DNA of 41,852 bases from an uncultured Spirochaeta sp. (GCA_937140905.1 CAKZQO010000178.1:1-41852), one strand, 5' to 3'. Counted from the first letter of the stretch, positions 1-9,190 are shown. The notes: generated by a model not told the origin, from the letters alone. Translations and numbers: made by a program.

Positions 1-1
1 C

Positions 2-643
2 GGCGATATCCGGAAACAGGTTCGTGACATTCTCCCTGAGTTCTTAAAATCCCTTAAAGAGAGGAGGATGGAAGAATCCATACAAATAATAAGAGGATTG
101 TTTCCTTCCCAACTTCGAGATATGGGTAAGTATGGAAGGGATATCCTAACGATCTTAGTACAAGAATTGCATTTGTCTGGATCGATTCCTTCCTCCTGCC
201 TGGAAGCACTGCTTTCTGATATTCGGACTTCGAGCGAACTTCTCCATTCCGCCTGTGATCTTGAATTATTCCTACAGATTATAACTAGTACGCTCGCAGA
301 TTCCATTATGAAGAACCAACGTTCTACAATTCCACCGATGATCCAGATGGTTGTAGAGCATGTATATGAGCGATACAGAACTGCAATTACCGTTCAAAGC
401 ATTGCCAAATGGATCGGCTTAAATCCTGATTATTTCAGCCATGTATTCAAAAGCTGTATGGGTGTGAACTTCATTGAGTTCGTTAATCGATATCGTATCG
501 ACCGGGCTGAAGAACTGCTCCAACAGACCCATTCTAAAGTCTATGAAGTAGCCGAACAGGTGGGTTTTCAGGACTATAAGTATTTCGCCAAACTGTTCCA
601 TCAGTGGAAAGGGTATCGACCTACCGATGTACGAAGATCTTGA
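2..643 (+). CDS. AraC/YesN-type transcriptional regulator, C-terminal part (5' truncated by window edge)
   Basis: The reading frame is open back to the window edge. The ATG at 68 has a purine-rich AGGAGG directly abutting it, too close to act as a ribosome site, so the gene most likely begins upstream of the window. The last ~100 residues form a two-helix-turn-helix AraC domain, with the first HTH around ITVQSIAKWIGLNPDYFSHV and the second around VYEVAEQVGFQDYKYFAKLF. The preceding ~100 residues match no domain I recognise. They would suit the linker of a YesN-like response regulator whose receiver domain lies off the edge. The gene reads into the sugar-transport operon that starts 129 bases downstream and probably controls it. 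A two-component partner kinase further upstream is an inference. Confidence is high for the DNA-binding domain and moderate for the response-regulator assignment. Confidence 0.85.
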   Translation, partial: GDIRKQVRDILPEFLKSLKERRMEESIQIIRGLFPSQLRDMGKYGRDILTILVQELHLSGSIPSSCLEALLSDIRTSSELLHSACDLELFLQIITSTLADSIMKNQRSTIPPMIQMVVEHVYERYRTAITVQSIAKWIGLNPDYFSHVFKSCMGVNFIEFVNRYRIDRAEELLQQTHSKVYEVAEQVGFQDYKYFAKLFHQWKGYRPTDVRRS

Positions 644-679
644 GCCCCAAGGAAATCAGAGACTATACATCCAAGAAAA

Positions 680-709
680 CTAAGATTTGACGATAAGAAT
701 CTAAGAATT
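680..709 (+). promoter_or_regulatory. Direct-repeat candidate operator upstream of the sugar ABC operon
   Basis: CTAAGATTT (680-688) and CTAAGAATT (701-709) match at 8 of 9 bases, and their starts are 21 bases apart, about two helical turns. A further TAAGAAT sits at 694-700. Direct repeats spaced by two turns are typical half-sites of AraC-family activators, and such a regulator is encoded just upstream. Only weak core-promoter elements are visible between the repeats and the gene at 773 (AT-rich GATATATCAT near 734-743), as expected for an activator-dependent promoter. Binding by this regulator is inferred. Confidence 0.4.
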
Positions 710-772
710 GTGGATGTACCTACACTGTTCTGAGATATATCATCTATCAAAATTCAAGCACAGGAGAGCAGT

Positions 773-2077
773 ATGGAGAGAAAATTTTGGTTTTGGCTGA
801 CTTTCGGGATGCTCTGCCTTACCTCCTTAGTATTTGGAGGGGGGACTTCCGAGTCGGCAAGTAAGAAGGATGCTGGGAAGGTGAAATTTTCCCTTTGGCA
901 CTCCTATGTAGGGACGGATCAGCGTGCACCCTTCATGGAAGAACGAATGGCCCAATTCCGAGCTCAAAACCCAAACTATGAGATCGAAGAACAGAAGATT
1001 GCAAGGGATCAGTACCAGACAAAATTGAAAACAGCTGCAGCCGCAGGGCAACTTCCGGATGGGTTTCAATGCTGGCCTAACGCTATGGTACGAGAGTTTG
1101 CCACCGCAGGATTGCTATCGGAAATAAACGATCTCCTAGAGTCAAATCCTGAATGGGCCAAGAGTTTCGTAAAACGAGCATTTGACGAGTTTACCGTAGG
1201 AGGGAAAGTTTATTCTGCAGGATTGGGAATTTCTGTGTGTTCGATCATTTATTACAATAACGCTCTCTTTCAGAAGTATAACCTGAGCTTTCCTAAAACT
1301 TATGATGAACTCAAGCACGTAATTTCTGTGTTCAAACAGAACAACATCATTCCGATTGCTATGGGGAACAAACCAAAATGGCCCATGCAATCTACGTTGT
1401 TCAGTATCGTGGCGAATCGCTCTACGGGCACTGAATGGTTGGAGAATGTTCTCGCAAAGAAAGGAGCGAAGTTCACCGATCCTGAATTCGTCCGAGCGTT
1501 ACAAATTATTATTGAACTCACGAAAATGGGAGCATTCAATTCGGATGTAATCACCATCGACAATGTTCAGATGCGGGATTACTTCTATAGAGGGGAAGCG
1601 GCGATGGCTATCGAAGGATCCTGGATGCTTCCCGATATCATCAAGCGAGCTCCGGATTCTCTCAAGCAGAATTTGGAAATGGAGATATTCCCTCCGATAC
1701 CCGGTGGAAAGGGTGATCCGAATGTCATGTCTGGGGTCAGTGGTACGGGAATCGTGATCAATCGAAAGGCAACTTCAGAGCAGAAAGAAGCGATCAAGAA
1801 ATTGATTCTACATGTTTCGAATACGGATGCTCAGTTGCTGTTCGCCAAGTACGGCATACCTGTTTCTTCCAAAAATGTTTCCATAGATCCCAAAACAGTC
1901 GATCCCGTTTACCTGAAGATTGTTGCCCTAATTGCGAAGCATCCTCTAGTAACCGTATATGATTCCGCACTGAACTCGGAACAAACGGAGATCATCAATA
2001 ATGGGTTACAGGCTATCATGGTTGGGGCAAAGACACCCGAACAGGTTGCTATAGAACTTCAGGGAGCTGTGAAATAG
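773..2077 (+). CDS. Sugar ABC transporter substrate-binding protein (family 1 SBP)
   Basis: This 434-residue periplasmic binding protein captures a sugar or oligosaccharide for the two permeases that follow. A signal peptide (about residues 1-22, hydrophobic core then VFGGG) precedes the mature protein. No clear lipobox is present. The body shows the usual family-1 features: KFSLWHSYVG at the start of the first lobe, a LPDGFQCWPN segment, and GEAAMAIEGSWMLPDI in the second lobe. The start is supported by AGGAG about 8 bases before the ATG. It is the first gene of a run with permeases and two glycosidases, so the ligand is probably a manno- or gluco-oligosaccharide, but specificity cannot be read from the sequence. 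A hairpin terminator follows the stop codon and should make this message more abundant than the permease messages. Confidence 0.9.
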   Translation: MERKFWFWLTFGMLCLTSLVFGGGTSESASKKDAGKVKFSLWHSYVGTDQRAPFMEERMAQFRAQNPNYEIEEQKIARDQYQTKLKTAAAAGQLPDGFQCWPNAMVREFATAGLLSEINDLLESNPEWAKSFVKRAFDEFTVGGKVYSAGLGISVCSIIYYNNALFQKYNLSFPKTYDELKHVISVFKQNNIIPIAMGNKPKWPMQSTLFSIVANRSTGTEWLENVLAKKGAKFTDPEFVRALQIIIELTKMGAFNSDVITIDNVQMRDYFYRGEAAMAIEGSWMLPDIIKRAPDSLKQNLEMEIFPPIPGGKGDPNVMSGVSGTGIVINRKATSEQKEAIKKLILHVSNTDAQLLFAKYGIPVSSKNVSIDPKTVDPVYLKIVALIAKHPLVTVYDSALNSEQTEIINNGLQAIMVGAKTPEQVAIELQGAVK

Positions 2078-2135
2078 AAATTGATTCATCCTAGGATGAC
2101 TGATTCGGTACACGATTATATGTGTAGATCATTGG

Positions 2136-2164
2136 AAAGGGGCGTGCAGAATCGCCCCTTTTTT
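2136..2164 (+). terminator. Intercistronic hairpin with T-run after the binding-protein gene
   Basis: AAAGGGGCG (2136-2144) pairs with CGCCCCTTT (2153-2161) across an 8-base loop and is followed by further T residues. It has the form of an intrinsic terminator but lies between the binding-protein gene and its permease. It probably acts as a partial terminator or 3' stabiliser that raises the ratio of binding protein to permease. Confidence 0.75.
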
Positions 2165-2187
2165 CGGTTCTAGAGGGTAGAAGTGAA

Positions 2188-3069
2188 ATGGACTTATTTC
2201 GTAAAAACAGAATGTTCCTCTTTTTCGGATCTCTACCGGCAATACTAACGTATGTTATATTCGTGATTTACCCAATCTTTCGATCATTTGGATACGGATT
2301 CTATGAGTGGAATGGATTGAGTGATCCTAAGTATATAGGATTACGTAACTTCCTGGAGATTCTGCAGGATCCGGTCTTTTGGAAATCCTTTAGGAACAAT
2401 ATCCTGGTAGTGCTGGTATCTGTTTTCGGACAACTTCCCATTGGCCTTGTACTAGCTGTTCTATTACATCGTTCTTTCAAGGGGAGCGGAGCATATCGGT
2501 CGATTTTCTTCATTCCTATGATCCTGTCTACGGTCGTAGTGGCTTTACTCTGGTCTTCTTTATTGAATCCCCAGGTTGGGGTAGTGAATCATTTTCTGAA
2601 ACGCGTTGGGATGGGATTTTTAGCATTGAACTGGTTAGGAGACATGAGAACGGCCATGCCAATAGTGTGTGGGGTGATTATCTGGCAGTTTACTGGATTG
2701 TACATGGTGATCTTTCTATCAGCACTACAGAATATTCCAAAGGAAATCCATGAGGCCTGTAGCCTCGATGGTGTATCGGAACGATCAAAACTGATCCATG
2801 TGACACTCCCACTCTTGTGGCCGACCGTAATGGCTTCCGTAGTTCTTTGTATTGCAGGAAGTATGCGCTCTTTCGATCTCGTGTTTGTGATGACCGAAGG
2901 AGGGCCGGCCCATGCGACTGAGCTAATGGCCACGTACATGTACAGTAAGACCTTCGCAGTCTACAAGTATGGGTATGGTAGTGCTATCTCTATGGTGATC
3001 TTTCTTTTAAGTTTCGGGATGATTCTTGCAGGGCAAGCCTTGATGAAAAGAAAGCAGGATGTGTTATGA
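2188..3069 (+). CDS. Sugar ABC transporter permease (MalF/UgpA-like)
   Basis: This 293-residue inner-membrane protein has about six hydrophobic segments. The first spans roughly residues 9-32. The cytoplasmic loop carries the EAA motif (EACSLDGVS followed by TLPLLWPTV near residues 187-215), which contacts the ATPase. It is the first permease subunit and pairs with the next gene, whose ATG overlaps its stop codon as ATGA. A Shine-Dalgarno-like purine stretch (GAGGGTAGAAG) precedes the ATG. No ATP-binding subunit is encoded nearby, so the transporter probably uses a shared MsmK/MalK-type ATPase encoded elsewhere. Confidence 0.92.
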   Translation: MDLFRKNRMFLFFGSLPAILTYVIFVIYPIFRSFGYGFYEWNGLSDPKYIGLRNFLEILQDPVFWKSFRNNILVVLVSVFGQLPIGLVLAVLLHRSFKGSGAYRSIFFIPMILSTVVVALLWSSLLNPQVGVVNHFLKRVGMGFLALNWLGDMRTAMPIVCGVIIWQFTGLYMVIFLSALQNIPKEIHEACSLDGVSERSKLIHVTLPLLWPTVMASVVLCIAGSMRSFDLVFVMTEGGPAHATELMATYMYSKTFAVYKYGYGSAISMVIFLLSFGMILAGQALMKRKQDVL

Positions 3070-3890
3070 AACGATGGGTACGTGTAGGAATACGACATCT
3101 ATTCTTATTTCCCTTTGCTACTCTCTATGTGTTTCCGTTATTCTGGATGGTGATGACTTCTATAAAAACCAACCAGGAAATTCTGTTTGGTTCTTTTGCA
3201 TTTCCAAAACAGATCCATTGGCAAAATTATCTGGAAGCATGGGAAACCGCAAACATGCGGGTCTACTTCTTGAATAGCATCGTCGTAACAGCAGTGTCTA
3301 TTCTTCTCACCGTATTGGTCAGTTCTCTGATGAGTTTCATCTTAGCGAAATTTAGATTTCGCCTTAGAAACGCACTGTACTCTTTGTTTATCATTGGAAT
3401 GCTAGTACCCCTTCAATCCATCCTTGTTCCCCTCTTTCTACAAATGCGGGCTTTGCATCTATTGGACTCACGCTGGTCTTTGATCCTCTCATACACGGCT
3501 TTTGGCCTTCCAGTTGCTATTTTTATCCTGGAAAGTTTCGTCCGAGTGTTTCCGGATGAAATCCTCGAAGCTGGGATTCTAGATGGCTGTTCTCCCCTTC
3601 GAATTTTCTTACAGATCATCCTTCCCATGTCCCGACCCGCTGTTGCTTCTGTAATCATTCTGAGTTTCCTGAACAATTGGAAAGAGTTTGCCTTCGCATT
3701 GATCTTCATATCCGAAGAAACGAAAAAGACCTTACCTCTTGGATTGTACAATTTCCTAGGAACAGAAACGAACAATTATGCAGGTTTGATGGCAGCGCTT
3801 GTGATTGCCACGGTACCGGTGTTCATCATGTATGTGTTCCTTCAGGAACAGGTGATCAAAGGTATGACTGCGGGCGCAGTGAAAGGATAA
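3066..3890 (+). CDS. Sugar ABC transporter permease (MalG/UgpE-like)
   Basis: This 274-residue second permease subunit has about six membrane segments. Its EAA loop reads EAGILDGCSPLRIFLQIILP, and the C-terminus (IKGMTAGAVKG) is typical of MalG-type subunits. The start overlaps the previous stop in an ATGA arrangement, implying translational coupling and equal amounts of the two permeases. The glycosidase gene follows after three bases, tying transport to intracellular hydrolysis of the imported sugar. Confidence 0.93.
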   Translation: MKRWVRVGIRHLFLFPFATLYVFPLFWMVMTSIKTNQEILFGSFAFPKQIHWQNYLEAWETANMRVYFLNSIVVTAVSILLTVLVSSLMSFILAKFRFRLRNALYSLFIIGMLVPLQSILVPLFLQMRALHLLDSRWSLILSYTAFGLPVAIFILESFVRVFPDEILEAGILDGCSPLRIFLQIILPMSRPAVASVIILSFLNNWKEFAFALIFISEETKKTLPLGLYNFLGTETNNYAGLMAALVIATVPVFIMYVFLQEQVIKGMTAGAVKG

Positions 3891-3893
3891 AGC

Positions 3894-6350
3894 ATGATTC
3901 GTCAATACCTCTCGAAAGGTTGGATGCTGAAAAGAGCCGATCGATCTGAATGGATTCCTGCTCAGGTACCAGGCTCTGTATTTTCAGCCCTGATAGAGGC
4001 TGGAATATTACCAGAACCCTACTATCGTGAAAACGAAAGGGTTGTGAAAGTTGCTTCTTATTTTGATTATGAGTATAGGGTGCAATTCTCTGTACCTAAA
4101 ACTATTCTCAAAGAAGAGAAGGTAGAATTGGGTTTCGAAGGGATTGATACGCTAGGAGAAATATTCTTGAACGGTTTGCCAGTAGGGCATACATCTAACA
4201 TGCACCATTCTTATATGTTCGACATCAAAAGGATACTGTCGTTAGGAGAGAACCAGCTTTCTATTCTGTTACGATCTCCCTCTCGGTTTGCGGAACAGCA
4301 ACATGCCCGTCTACCCCTCCGCTCACCCCATGGATCTATGGTTGGATCCGCGTACCTTCGAAAAGCCCATTACATGTTCGGTTGGGACTGGGGGCCGCAG
4401 CTTCCGGACATGGGCATCTGGAAGCCTGTGTACCTGCGTGCGTATAGCCATCCCTTAATTTCGGAAGTGAGGTTCCGTCAAGAGCATGAGAAATCAAGAG
4501 TTCTTTTGGGAATTACGGTATGGATCGAAGGTGTTTCAAAGAATGAGAACGTAGTGGAGGTGGAACTGGAAGAACCAACCGGGGATCGGATGATTATGCA
4601 GGAACAAGTCTCGAACCAAAAAGTAGACTTTCAAATTGTCCTCTCAAAACCCGCGCTCTGGTATCCTAATGGATTCGGAAAACAACCCTTATACAGGATT
4701 TTCGTACGGTTACGGAAACAGCGGGAAGTATTGGATGAAAAAGTGTATCGAATAGGTCTTCGAAGGATCGTTCTGGATCGTTCGCTGGATAGAAACGGAC
4801 GTTCCTTTCGGTTCCTCGTGAATGGAATACCAATCTTTATCAAAGGTTCGGATTTTATTCCTATGGATAACATCCTGTCCCGTCAGACCCCAGAACGTAT
4901 CCACACGCTTGTAGAAGATTGTGCGCAGGCACACTTCAATATGATTCGAATCTGGGGAGGAGGAACCTATCCAGAGGAGGCTTTATTGGATGCGTGTGAT
5001 GAGCAGGGGATTCTCGTATGGCAGGACCTTATGTTCGCCTGCATGTTGTATGAGTTGAATCCTGAGTTCCTAGAAAGCATTCGACAGGAAGTAACAGAAC
5101 AGGTAAAGAGGATCCGACATCGAGCTTGCCTAGCTCTTTGGTGTGGGAACAATGAAATCGAATGGATGATGCAGGAAGGTAGATTCAATGCTTTTCTCAA
5201 CCCAAAACTGAAAGCAGACTACTATCGATTATTTGAGTGCGTTCTCCCTGATCTGGTACGTTCTCTGGATCCGGTTACACCCTACTGGGGTTCTTCCCCT
5301 TCTTCCGGATATGATTCGGATGACCCGAACGATGCACGATGCGGGGATATGCACTATTGGGAAGTCTGGCATGCCCTCAAACCTTTTTCGGCCTATCGAA
5401 CGGTACTCCCAAGATTTATGTCCGAATTTGGGATTCAATCCTTTCCGACTCTTCCAACGATTGAATCGTTTACTGAACCCGGAGATCGGAACATTTTTTC
5501 TCCTGTCATGGAAAGCCATCAAAAGAATACGGGGGCCAATGGGCGAATTTTTCACTATATTGGGGAAACCTTCCGCTTTCCCAAGGATTTTCGTTCCCTC
5601 GTATATCTTTCACAGTTGGTACAGGCGGAAGGGATACGCTGCGGGGTGGAGCATTGGCGAAGACATAGGGATGTATGCGGAGGAACCCTTTACTGGCAGT
5701 TGAATGATTGCTGGCCAGGAGCTTCCTGGTCTAGCATCGATTATTATGGTCGATGGAAGGCTCTTCATTATTCTGCTAGAAGGTTCTTTGCCCCGATTCT
5801 GATGTCTTTGGTGGAAGATGGATTCCGTATATCCTTCCATGTAACAAATGACACGACAGAGATCTTCGAGGGGACCTGCCGCTGGAAGCTCTGTCTAAAT
5901 ACAGGGGAGTGTTTAAAGGAAGATACCTTCTCTATAACCATTTTTCCATTTACCTCTTGTAAATTCGAGGAATTGGATATATCGAAGGCGCTTTCGGATA
6001 AAATATCTGTTGATTGGGAACGTCGAATATTTCTTCGGTATGTCTTTGAGGACAAAGTTGGGAATGTTTTACAACAGGATTCTATCCTATTCGTGAAACC
6101 AAAGTATTTCGAATGGACTCCAGTTCACATTAGATGGGAACTGAACGAGGATAGTTCCATCATGATCCTGAAAAGTAGCGGATACACAAAGTTTGTAGAA
6201 CTCTCTACCCGTAAGAGGGAGATACGGTTTCAAGACAACTTCTTCGATCTCTATCCAGAGGAAGAGAGAACGATTCGGATCCTAGGAAGAGGGACGGAGC
6301 TAAAAAGAGAAGACATATTAATATTTTCTATTTTTGATTCTTTCGTTTGA
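3894..6350 (+). CDS. Glycoside hydrolase family 2, beta-mannosidase-like
   Basis: This 818-residue enzyme is close to the usual length of family-2 beta-mannosidases. The N-terminal sugar-binding domain begins with VPGSVFSALIEAGI and a PYYRENE segment typical of beta-mannosidases. The barrel contains RIWGGGTYPEEALLDACDE. The general acid/base is predicted in WCGNNEIEW (Glu421) and the nucleophile in FMSEFGIQSF (Glu511). It probably removes terminal beta-mannosyl residues from imported oligosaccharides. There is no signal peptide, so it should act in the cytoplasm. It lies three bases after the permease gene, with its ribosome site (AAAGGA) inside that gene's end. Beta-mannosidase is the best call, but other GH2 activities cannot be excluded from sequence alone. 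Confidence 0.88.
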   Translation: MIRQYLSKGWMLKRADRSEWIPAQVPGSVFSALIEAGILPEPYYRENERVVKVASYFDYEYRVQFSVPKTILKEEKVELGFEGIDTLGEIFLNGLPVGHTSNMHHSYMFDIKRILSLGENQLSILLRSPSRFAEQQHARLPLRSPHGSMVGSAYLRKAHYMFGWDWGPQLPDMGIWKPVYLRAYSHPLISEVRFRQEHEKSRVLLGITVWIEGVSKNENVVEVELEEPTGDRMIMQEQVSNQKVDFQIVLSKPALWYPNGFGKQPLYRIFVRLRKQREVLDEKVYRIGLRRIVLDRSLDRNGRSFRFLVNGIPIFIKGSDFIPMDNILSRQTPERIHTLVEDCAQAHFNMIRIWGGGTYPEEALLDACDEQGILVWQDLMFACMLYELNPEFLESIRQEVTEQVKRIRHRACLALWCGNNEIEWMMQEGRFNAFLNPKLKADYYRLFECVLPDLVRSLDPVTPYWGSSPSSGYDSDDPNDARCGDMHYWEVWHALKPFSAYRTVLPRFMSEFGIQSFPTLPTIESFTEPGDRNIFSPVMESHQKNTGANGRIFHYIGETFRFPKDFRSLVYLSQLVQAEGIRCGVEHWRRHRDVCGGTLYWQLNDCWPGASWSSIDYYGRWKALHYSARRFFAPILMSLVEDGFRISFHVTNDTTEIFEGTCRWKLCLNTGECLKEDTFSITIFPFTSCKFEELDISKALSDKISVDWERRIFLRYVFEDKVGNVLQQDSILFVKPKYFEWTPVHIRWELNEDSSIMILKSSGYTKFVELSTRKREIRFQDNFFDLYPEEERTIRILGRGTELKREDILIFSIFDSFV

Positions 6351-6365
6351 GAAGTAGGAGGTTGC

Positions 6366-8474
6366 ATGAAGGATTTTTCAAAGCATAAGGCAGAACTTCT
6401 TAAGGATCTTACCTTGGAAGAAAAGAGTGCCCTCTGTAGGGGCGTAACTTTATTTGAAACAGGAGGGTGTCCACGATTTGGGATTCCGCCCCTAAGGATG
6501 AGCGATGGGCCCCATGGAGTGAGGGAAGAATTGCAGAAGGATCGATTCGTGTCCGCAGGAAGAACAGATGATGCTTCTACGTATTTCTGTACTCTCCTAG
6601 CTTTAGCTTCAACTTGGAACCCCAATTTAGCCTACCGAATGGGACAATGTCTAGGCCAAGAAGCTAGAGCTAGGGGTAAAGACATTCTGCTTGGCCCTGG
6701 CGTGAACATCATTCGGACTCCTCTCTGTGGCAGGAATTTCGAATACTTTAGCGAAGATCCTTTCCTAACCTCATCCTTTGTTGTTCCTTACATTATCGGA
6801 GTGCAGGAACAGGGGGTAGGCGCCTGTGTCAAACATTTCGCATTGAATAATCAGGAACTGAATCGAAAACGGGTAAACGTTGAAGTATCGGAACGGGCCT
6901 TAAGGGAAATCTATTTGCCAGCTTTCGAAGCCGCTGTGAGGGAGGCAGGAGTAATTGGAGTGATGGGAGCCTACAACCGATTCAGAGGCGATTACTGCTG
7001 TCATAATTCTTATCTGTTACGCAAGATCCTTCGTGAAGAATGGGGGTTCCGAGGAGTGGTTATTTCCGATTGGGACGGGGTACATGATGCAGAGGGAGCT
7101 ATATTAGCAGGTTTGGATATTGAAATGGGAACAGGCTGCGATGAAGGGTTATCGTTTAGTGAGTATTACTATGCTAAGCATCTTAGGCACGCAGTAGAGC
7201 AAGGCAAGTTACCCATTAGTTGCATGGATGAAAAGGTACAGAATGTCCTTTCTGTTTATGAAAGAATTGGGATCTTCGAACCAAATCGTCCGAAAGGGAG
7301 GATGAATGCCGCCAAGCATAGGCAAGTCGCTCGCGAAATTGCAAGAGAAGCTATCGTATTATTGAAGAACGAACGATCGGTGCTTCCGTTGCGGAAAGAT
7401 CGTCTGAAACGGCTCTTGATAATCGGAGACAACGCGATTCGCAGACATGCGAATGGAGGTGGAAGTTCCCGGCTGAAAACACCCTACGAAGTTACTCCAT
7501 TAGAAGGAATCCTGTCTTTCCTCGGGGCAGACGTTGAAGTAGAGTGGATTCCGGGCTATGTGGCAACACCAGAGCCTACTGGTACAACGACTTCTATACC
7601 GCTGGGCCGGACCCTTTCGCCTGTAGAGTCACTAGCTCAAGCCTTAGAAAAAGCCAAGTTTGCCGATGGAGTGATTTACATTGGAGGGTTGAACCATGAC
7701 TTCGATAGAGAAGGCTCGGATAGAACTGACATGAATCTGCCATATGACCAGGATCTATTACTCAGCGAACTTCTCCGTGTGCGCCCTGACATGGTAGTGG
7801 TGCTTATAGCTGGATCTCCTGTAGATCTCTCTGCTTGGATCGACTCGTGTTCGACCTTACTCTGGACGTGTTATGGAGGAATGGAAGGTGGTCATGCCTT
7901 AACCGAGGTATTATTTGGTGTAGTGAACCCTTGTGGAAAGTTGCCCCTTACATTTCCACGAAAACTATCGGATTCTCCGGCGCATGCTCTGGGCGAATAC
8001 CCAGGAAAGGAAACAGTTCACTATAGAGAAGGGATCCTGGTCGGGTATAGGTATTTTGATCGAGCGGGTGTTGTACCCTCGTTTCCCTTTGGACATGGAC
8101 TGAGCTATTCCACCTTTTCTTATTCTTCTCCCAAAGTCTATTGGGAGGCTGGGAAAACCGGAATTACTCTCTACGTGAACTGTACGGTGACGAATACGGG
8201 AAACTATAATGGAGCAGAGACCATTCAGGTTTATCTATCAGACAAAAATGGGAAAGTCTTTAAGCCGGAGAAGGAGTTGAAAGGTTTTTTCAAAATGTTT
8301 CTAAAGGCAGGCGAGAGCAAGCAGGTATCGATAGGAATTCCATATAGGGAATTCCGATATTATGACGAGGATAGGGAATGCTGGAATATTCAATCCGGGA
8401 GTTATGAGCTTCTCATTGGGAGTTCCTCTCGAGATATACGTCTCACCATACCCTTCGATATTCCTCCTAGATAG
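6366..8474 (+). CDS. Glycoside hydrolase family 3, beta-glucosidase-like
   Basis: This 702-residue protein has the three usual GH3 parts. The (beta/alpha)8 domain carries KHFALNNQE and the nucleophile motif VVISDWDG (Asp235). The alpha/beta sandwich domain includes AREAIVLLKNE and ending features such as FPFGHGLSYSTF. A C-terminal fibronectin-III-like domain runs from about residue 590 to the end. The start has a good ribosome site (AGGAGG, four bases before ATG). There is no signal peptide, so a cytoplasmic beta-glycosidase is expected. It follows the beta-mannosidase by 15 bases in the same operon, so the two enzymes may complete hydrolysis of a mixed beta-glucosyl/beta-mannosyl oligosaccharide. 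GH3 members vary (glucosidase, xylosidase, others), so the exact substrate is open. Confidence 0.9.
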   Translation: MKDFSKHKAELLKDLTLEEKSALCRGVTLFETGGCPRFGIPPLRMSDGPHGVREELQKDRFVSAGRTDDASTYFCTLLALASTWNPNLAYRMGQCLGQEARARGKDILLGPGVNIIRTPLCGRNFEYFSEDPFLTSSFVVPYIIGVQEQGVGACVKHFALNNQELNRKRVNVEVSERALREIYLPAFEAAVREAGVIGVMGAYNRFRGDYCCHNSYLLRKILREEWGFRGVVISDWDGVHDAEGAILAGLDIEMGTGCDEGLSFSEYYYAKHLRHAVEQGKLPISCMDEKVQNVLSVYERIGIFEPNRPKGRMNAAKHRQVAREIAREAIVLLKNERSVLPLRKDRLKRLLIIGDNAIRRHANGGGSSRLKTPYEVTPLEGILSFLGADVEVEWIPGYVATPEPTGTTTSIPLGRTLSPVESLAQALEKAKFADGVIYIGGLNHDFDREGSDRTDMNLPYDQDLLLSELLRVRPDMVVVLIAGSPVDLSAWIDSCSTLLWTCYGGMEGGHALTEVLFGVVNPCGKLPLTFPRKLSDSPAHALGEYPGKETVHYREGILVGYRYFDRAGVVPSFPFGHGLSYSTFSYSSPKVYWEAGKTGITLYVNCTVTNTGNYNGAETIQVYLSDKNGKVFKPEKELKGFFKMFLKAGESKQVSIGIPYREFRYYDEDRECWNIQSGSYELLIGSSSRDIRLTIPFDIPPR

Positions 8475-8489
8475 ACTCTAATTCCCTTA

Positions 8490-8519
8490 TTGTCCAGGTA
8501 AAGGGGACATAGGTATATT
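8490..8519 (+). promoter_or_regulatory. Promoter of the MsrB gene, likely leaderless
   Basis: TTGTCC (8490-8495), an 18-base spacer and TATATT (8514-8519). The -10 box ends six bases before the ATG at 8526, so transcription would begin at or next to the start codon. A small inverted repeat, TGTCC...GGACA (8491-8509), spans the spacer. No properly placed Shine-Dalgarno is visible. Confidence 0.55.
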
Positions 8520-8525
8520 TATTAC

Positions 8526-9164
8526 ATGAACACTCATGTATATTTCTGGATCCTACCTATCTTAGTCATTGGAAGTTTTGATGCCTTGGCGGCTCCCAAG
8601 CGGGAACAGAAGTTGAAGACACAGGAGGAAGTTCCTATGGAGATCCTTATCATGAAGGCGGTAAAAGAAGGGCGAGACTCGGTAGAAGTGGGCAAAGAAA
8701 AGAAGATCCGATTCCAGTTATTGACAGATTCCTATCGATTTCCCATAGAGATGTCCGAAGAAGAATGGAAGAAACGGCTTACACCTGAACAGTACTACAT
8801 CCTCCGGCAGCGGGGAACGGAACGGGCTTTCACCGGTGCCCTATACAAGAACCAGCAGAAGGGTTCCTACTTTTCCGCTGCTACAGGACAGCCCCTGTTC
8901 AGTTCCAGCACAAAGTACGATTCTGGGAGTGGTTGGCCAAGCTTCTGGGAACCCATTGATCCGGATGCGGTACGGTACCGGGTGGATTTTGATCTGGGGT
9001 ATCCAAGGGTAGAGGTGGTAGATAGCCTTAGCGGAAGCCATTTAGGGCATGTGTTCGGGGATGGGCCTTCCCCAACGGGCTTGCGATACTGCATCAATTC
9101 GGCGGCCCTAATCTTCGTTCCCGAGGGGGGGGCTCCCCCTACACAACTAAAACATGGTAAGTAG
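8526..9164 (+). CDS. msrB: Peptide-methionine (R)-S-oxide reductase MsrB, exported and zinc-free type
   Basis: It reduces methionine-R-sulfoxide in oxidised proteins. The 212-residue protein starts with a hydrophobic signal sequence (residues ~5-22, ending ALAAPKR), so it likely acts outside the cytoplasm. After a linker, the MsrB domain runs from about residue 76 to 198. It carries FTGALY, the GSGWPSFW signature, [11 protein letters not shown], and the catalytic Cys189 in RYCINSAAL. The two CxxC zinc motifs common in MsrB are absent: YFSAATG replaces the first and SLSGSHLGH the second. No MsrA domain is fused. It stands alone between the glycosidase operon and a convergent gene, with its own promoter. 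The family assignment is firm; the extracytoplasmic location is inferred from the signal sequence. Confidence 0.92.
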   Translation: MNTHVYFWILPILVIGSFDALAAPKREQKLKTQEEVPMEILIMKAVKEGRDSVEVGKEKKIRFQLLTDSYRFPIEMSEEEWKKRLTPEQYYILRQRGTERAFTGALYKNQQKGSYFSAATGQPLFSSSTKYDSGSGWPSFWEPIDPDAVRYRVDFDLGYPRVEVVDSLSGSHLGHVFGDGPSPTGLRYCINSAALIFVPEGGAPPTQLKHGK

Positions 9165-9190
9165 GACTAATTATTTGGAGCCGCGTTTTT

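Noticed and set aside
9085-9110. Possible selenocysteine at the MsrB active site
   Set aside because: The active-site codon is an ordinary TGC for Cys189 and there is no in-frame TGA, so a selenoprotein is not supported.
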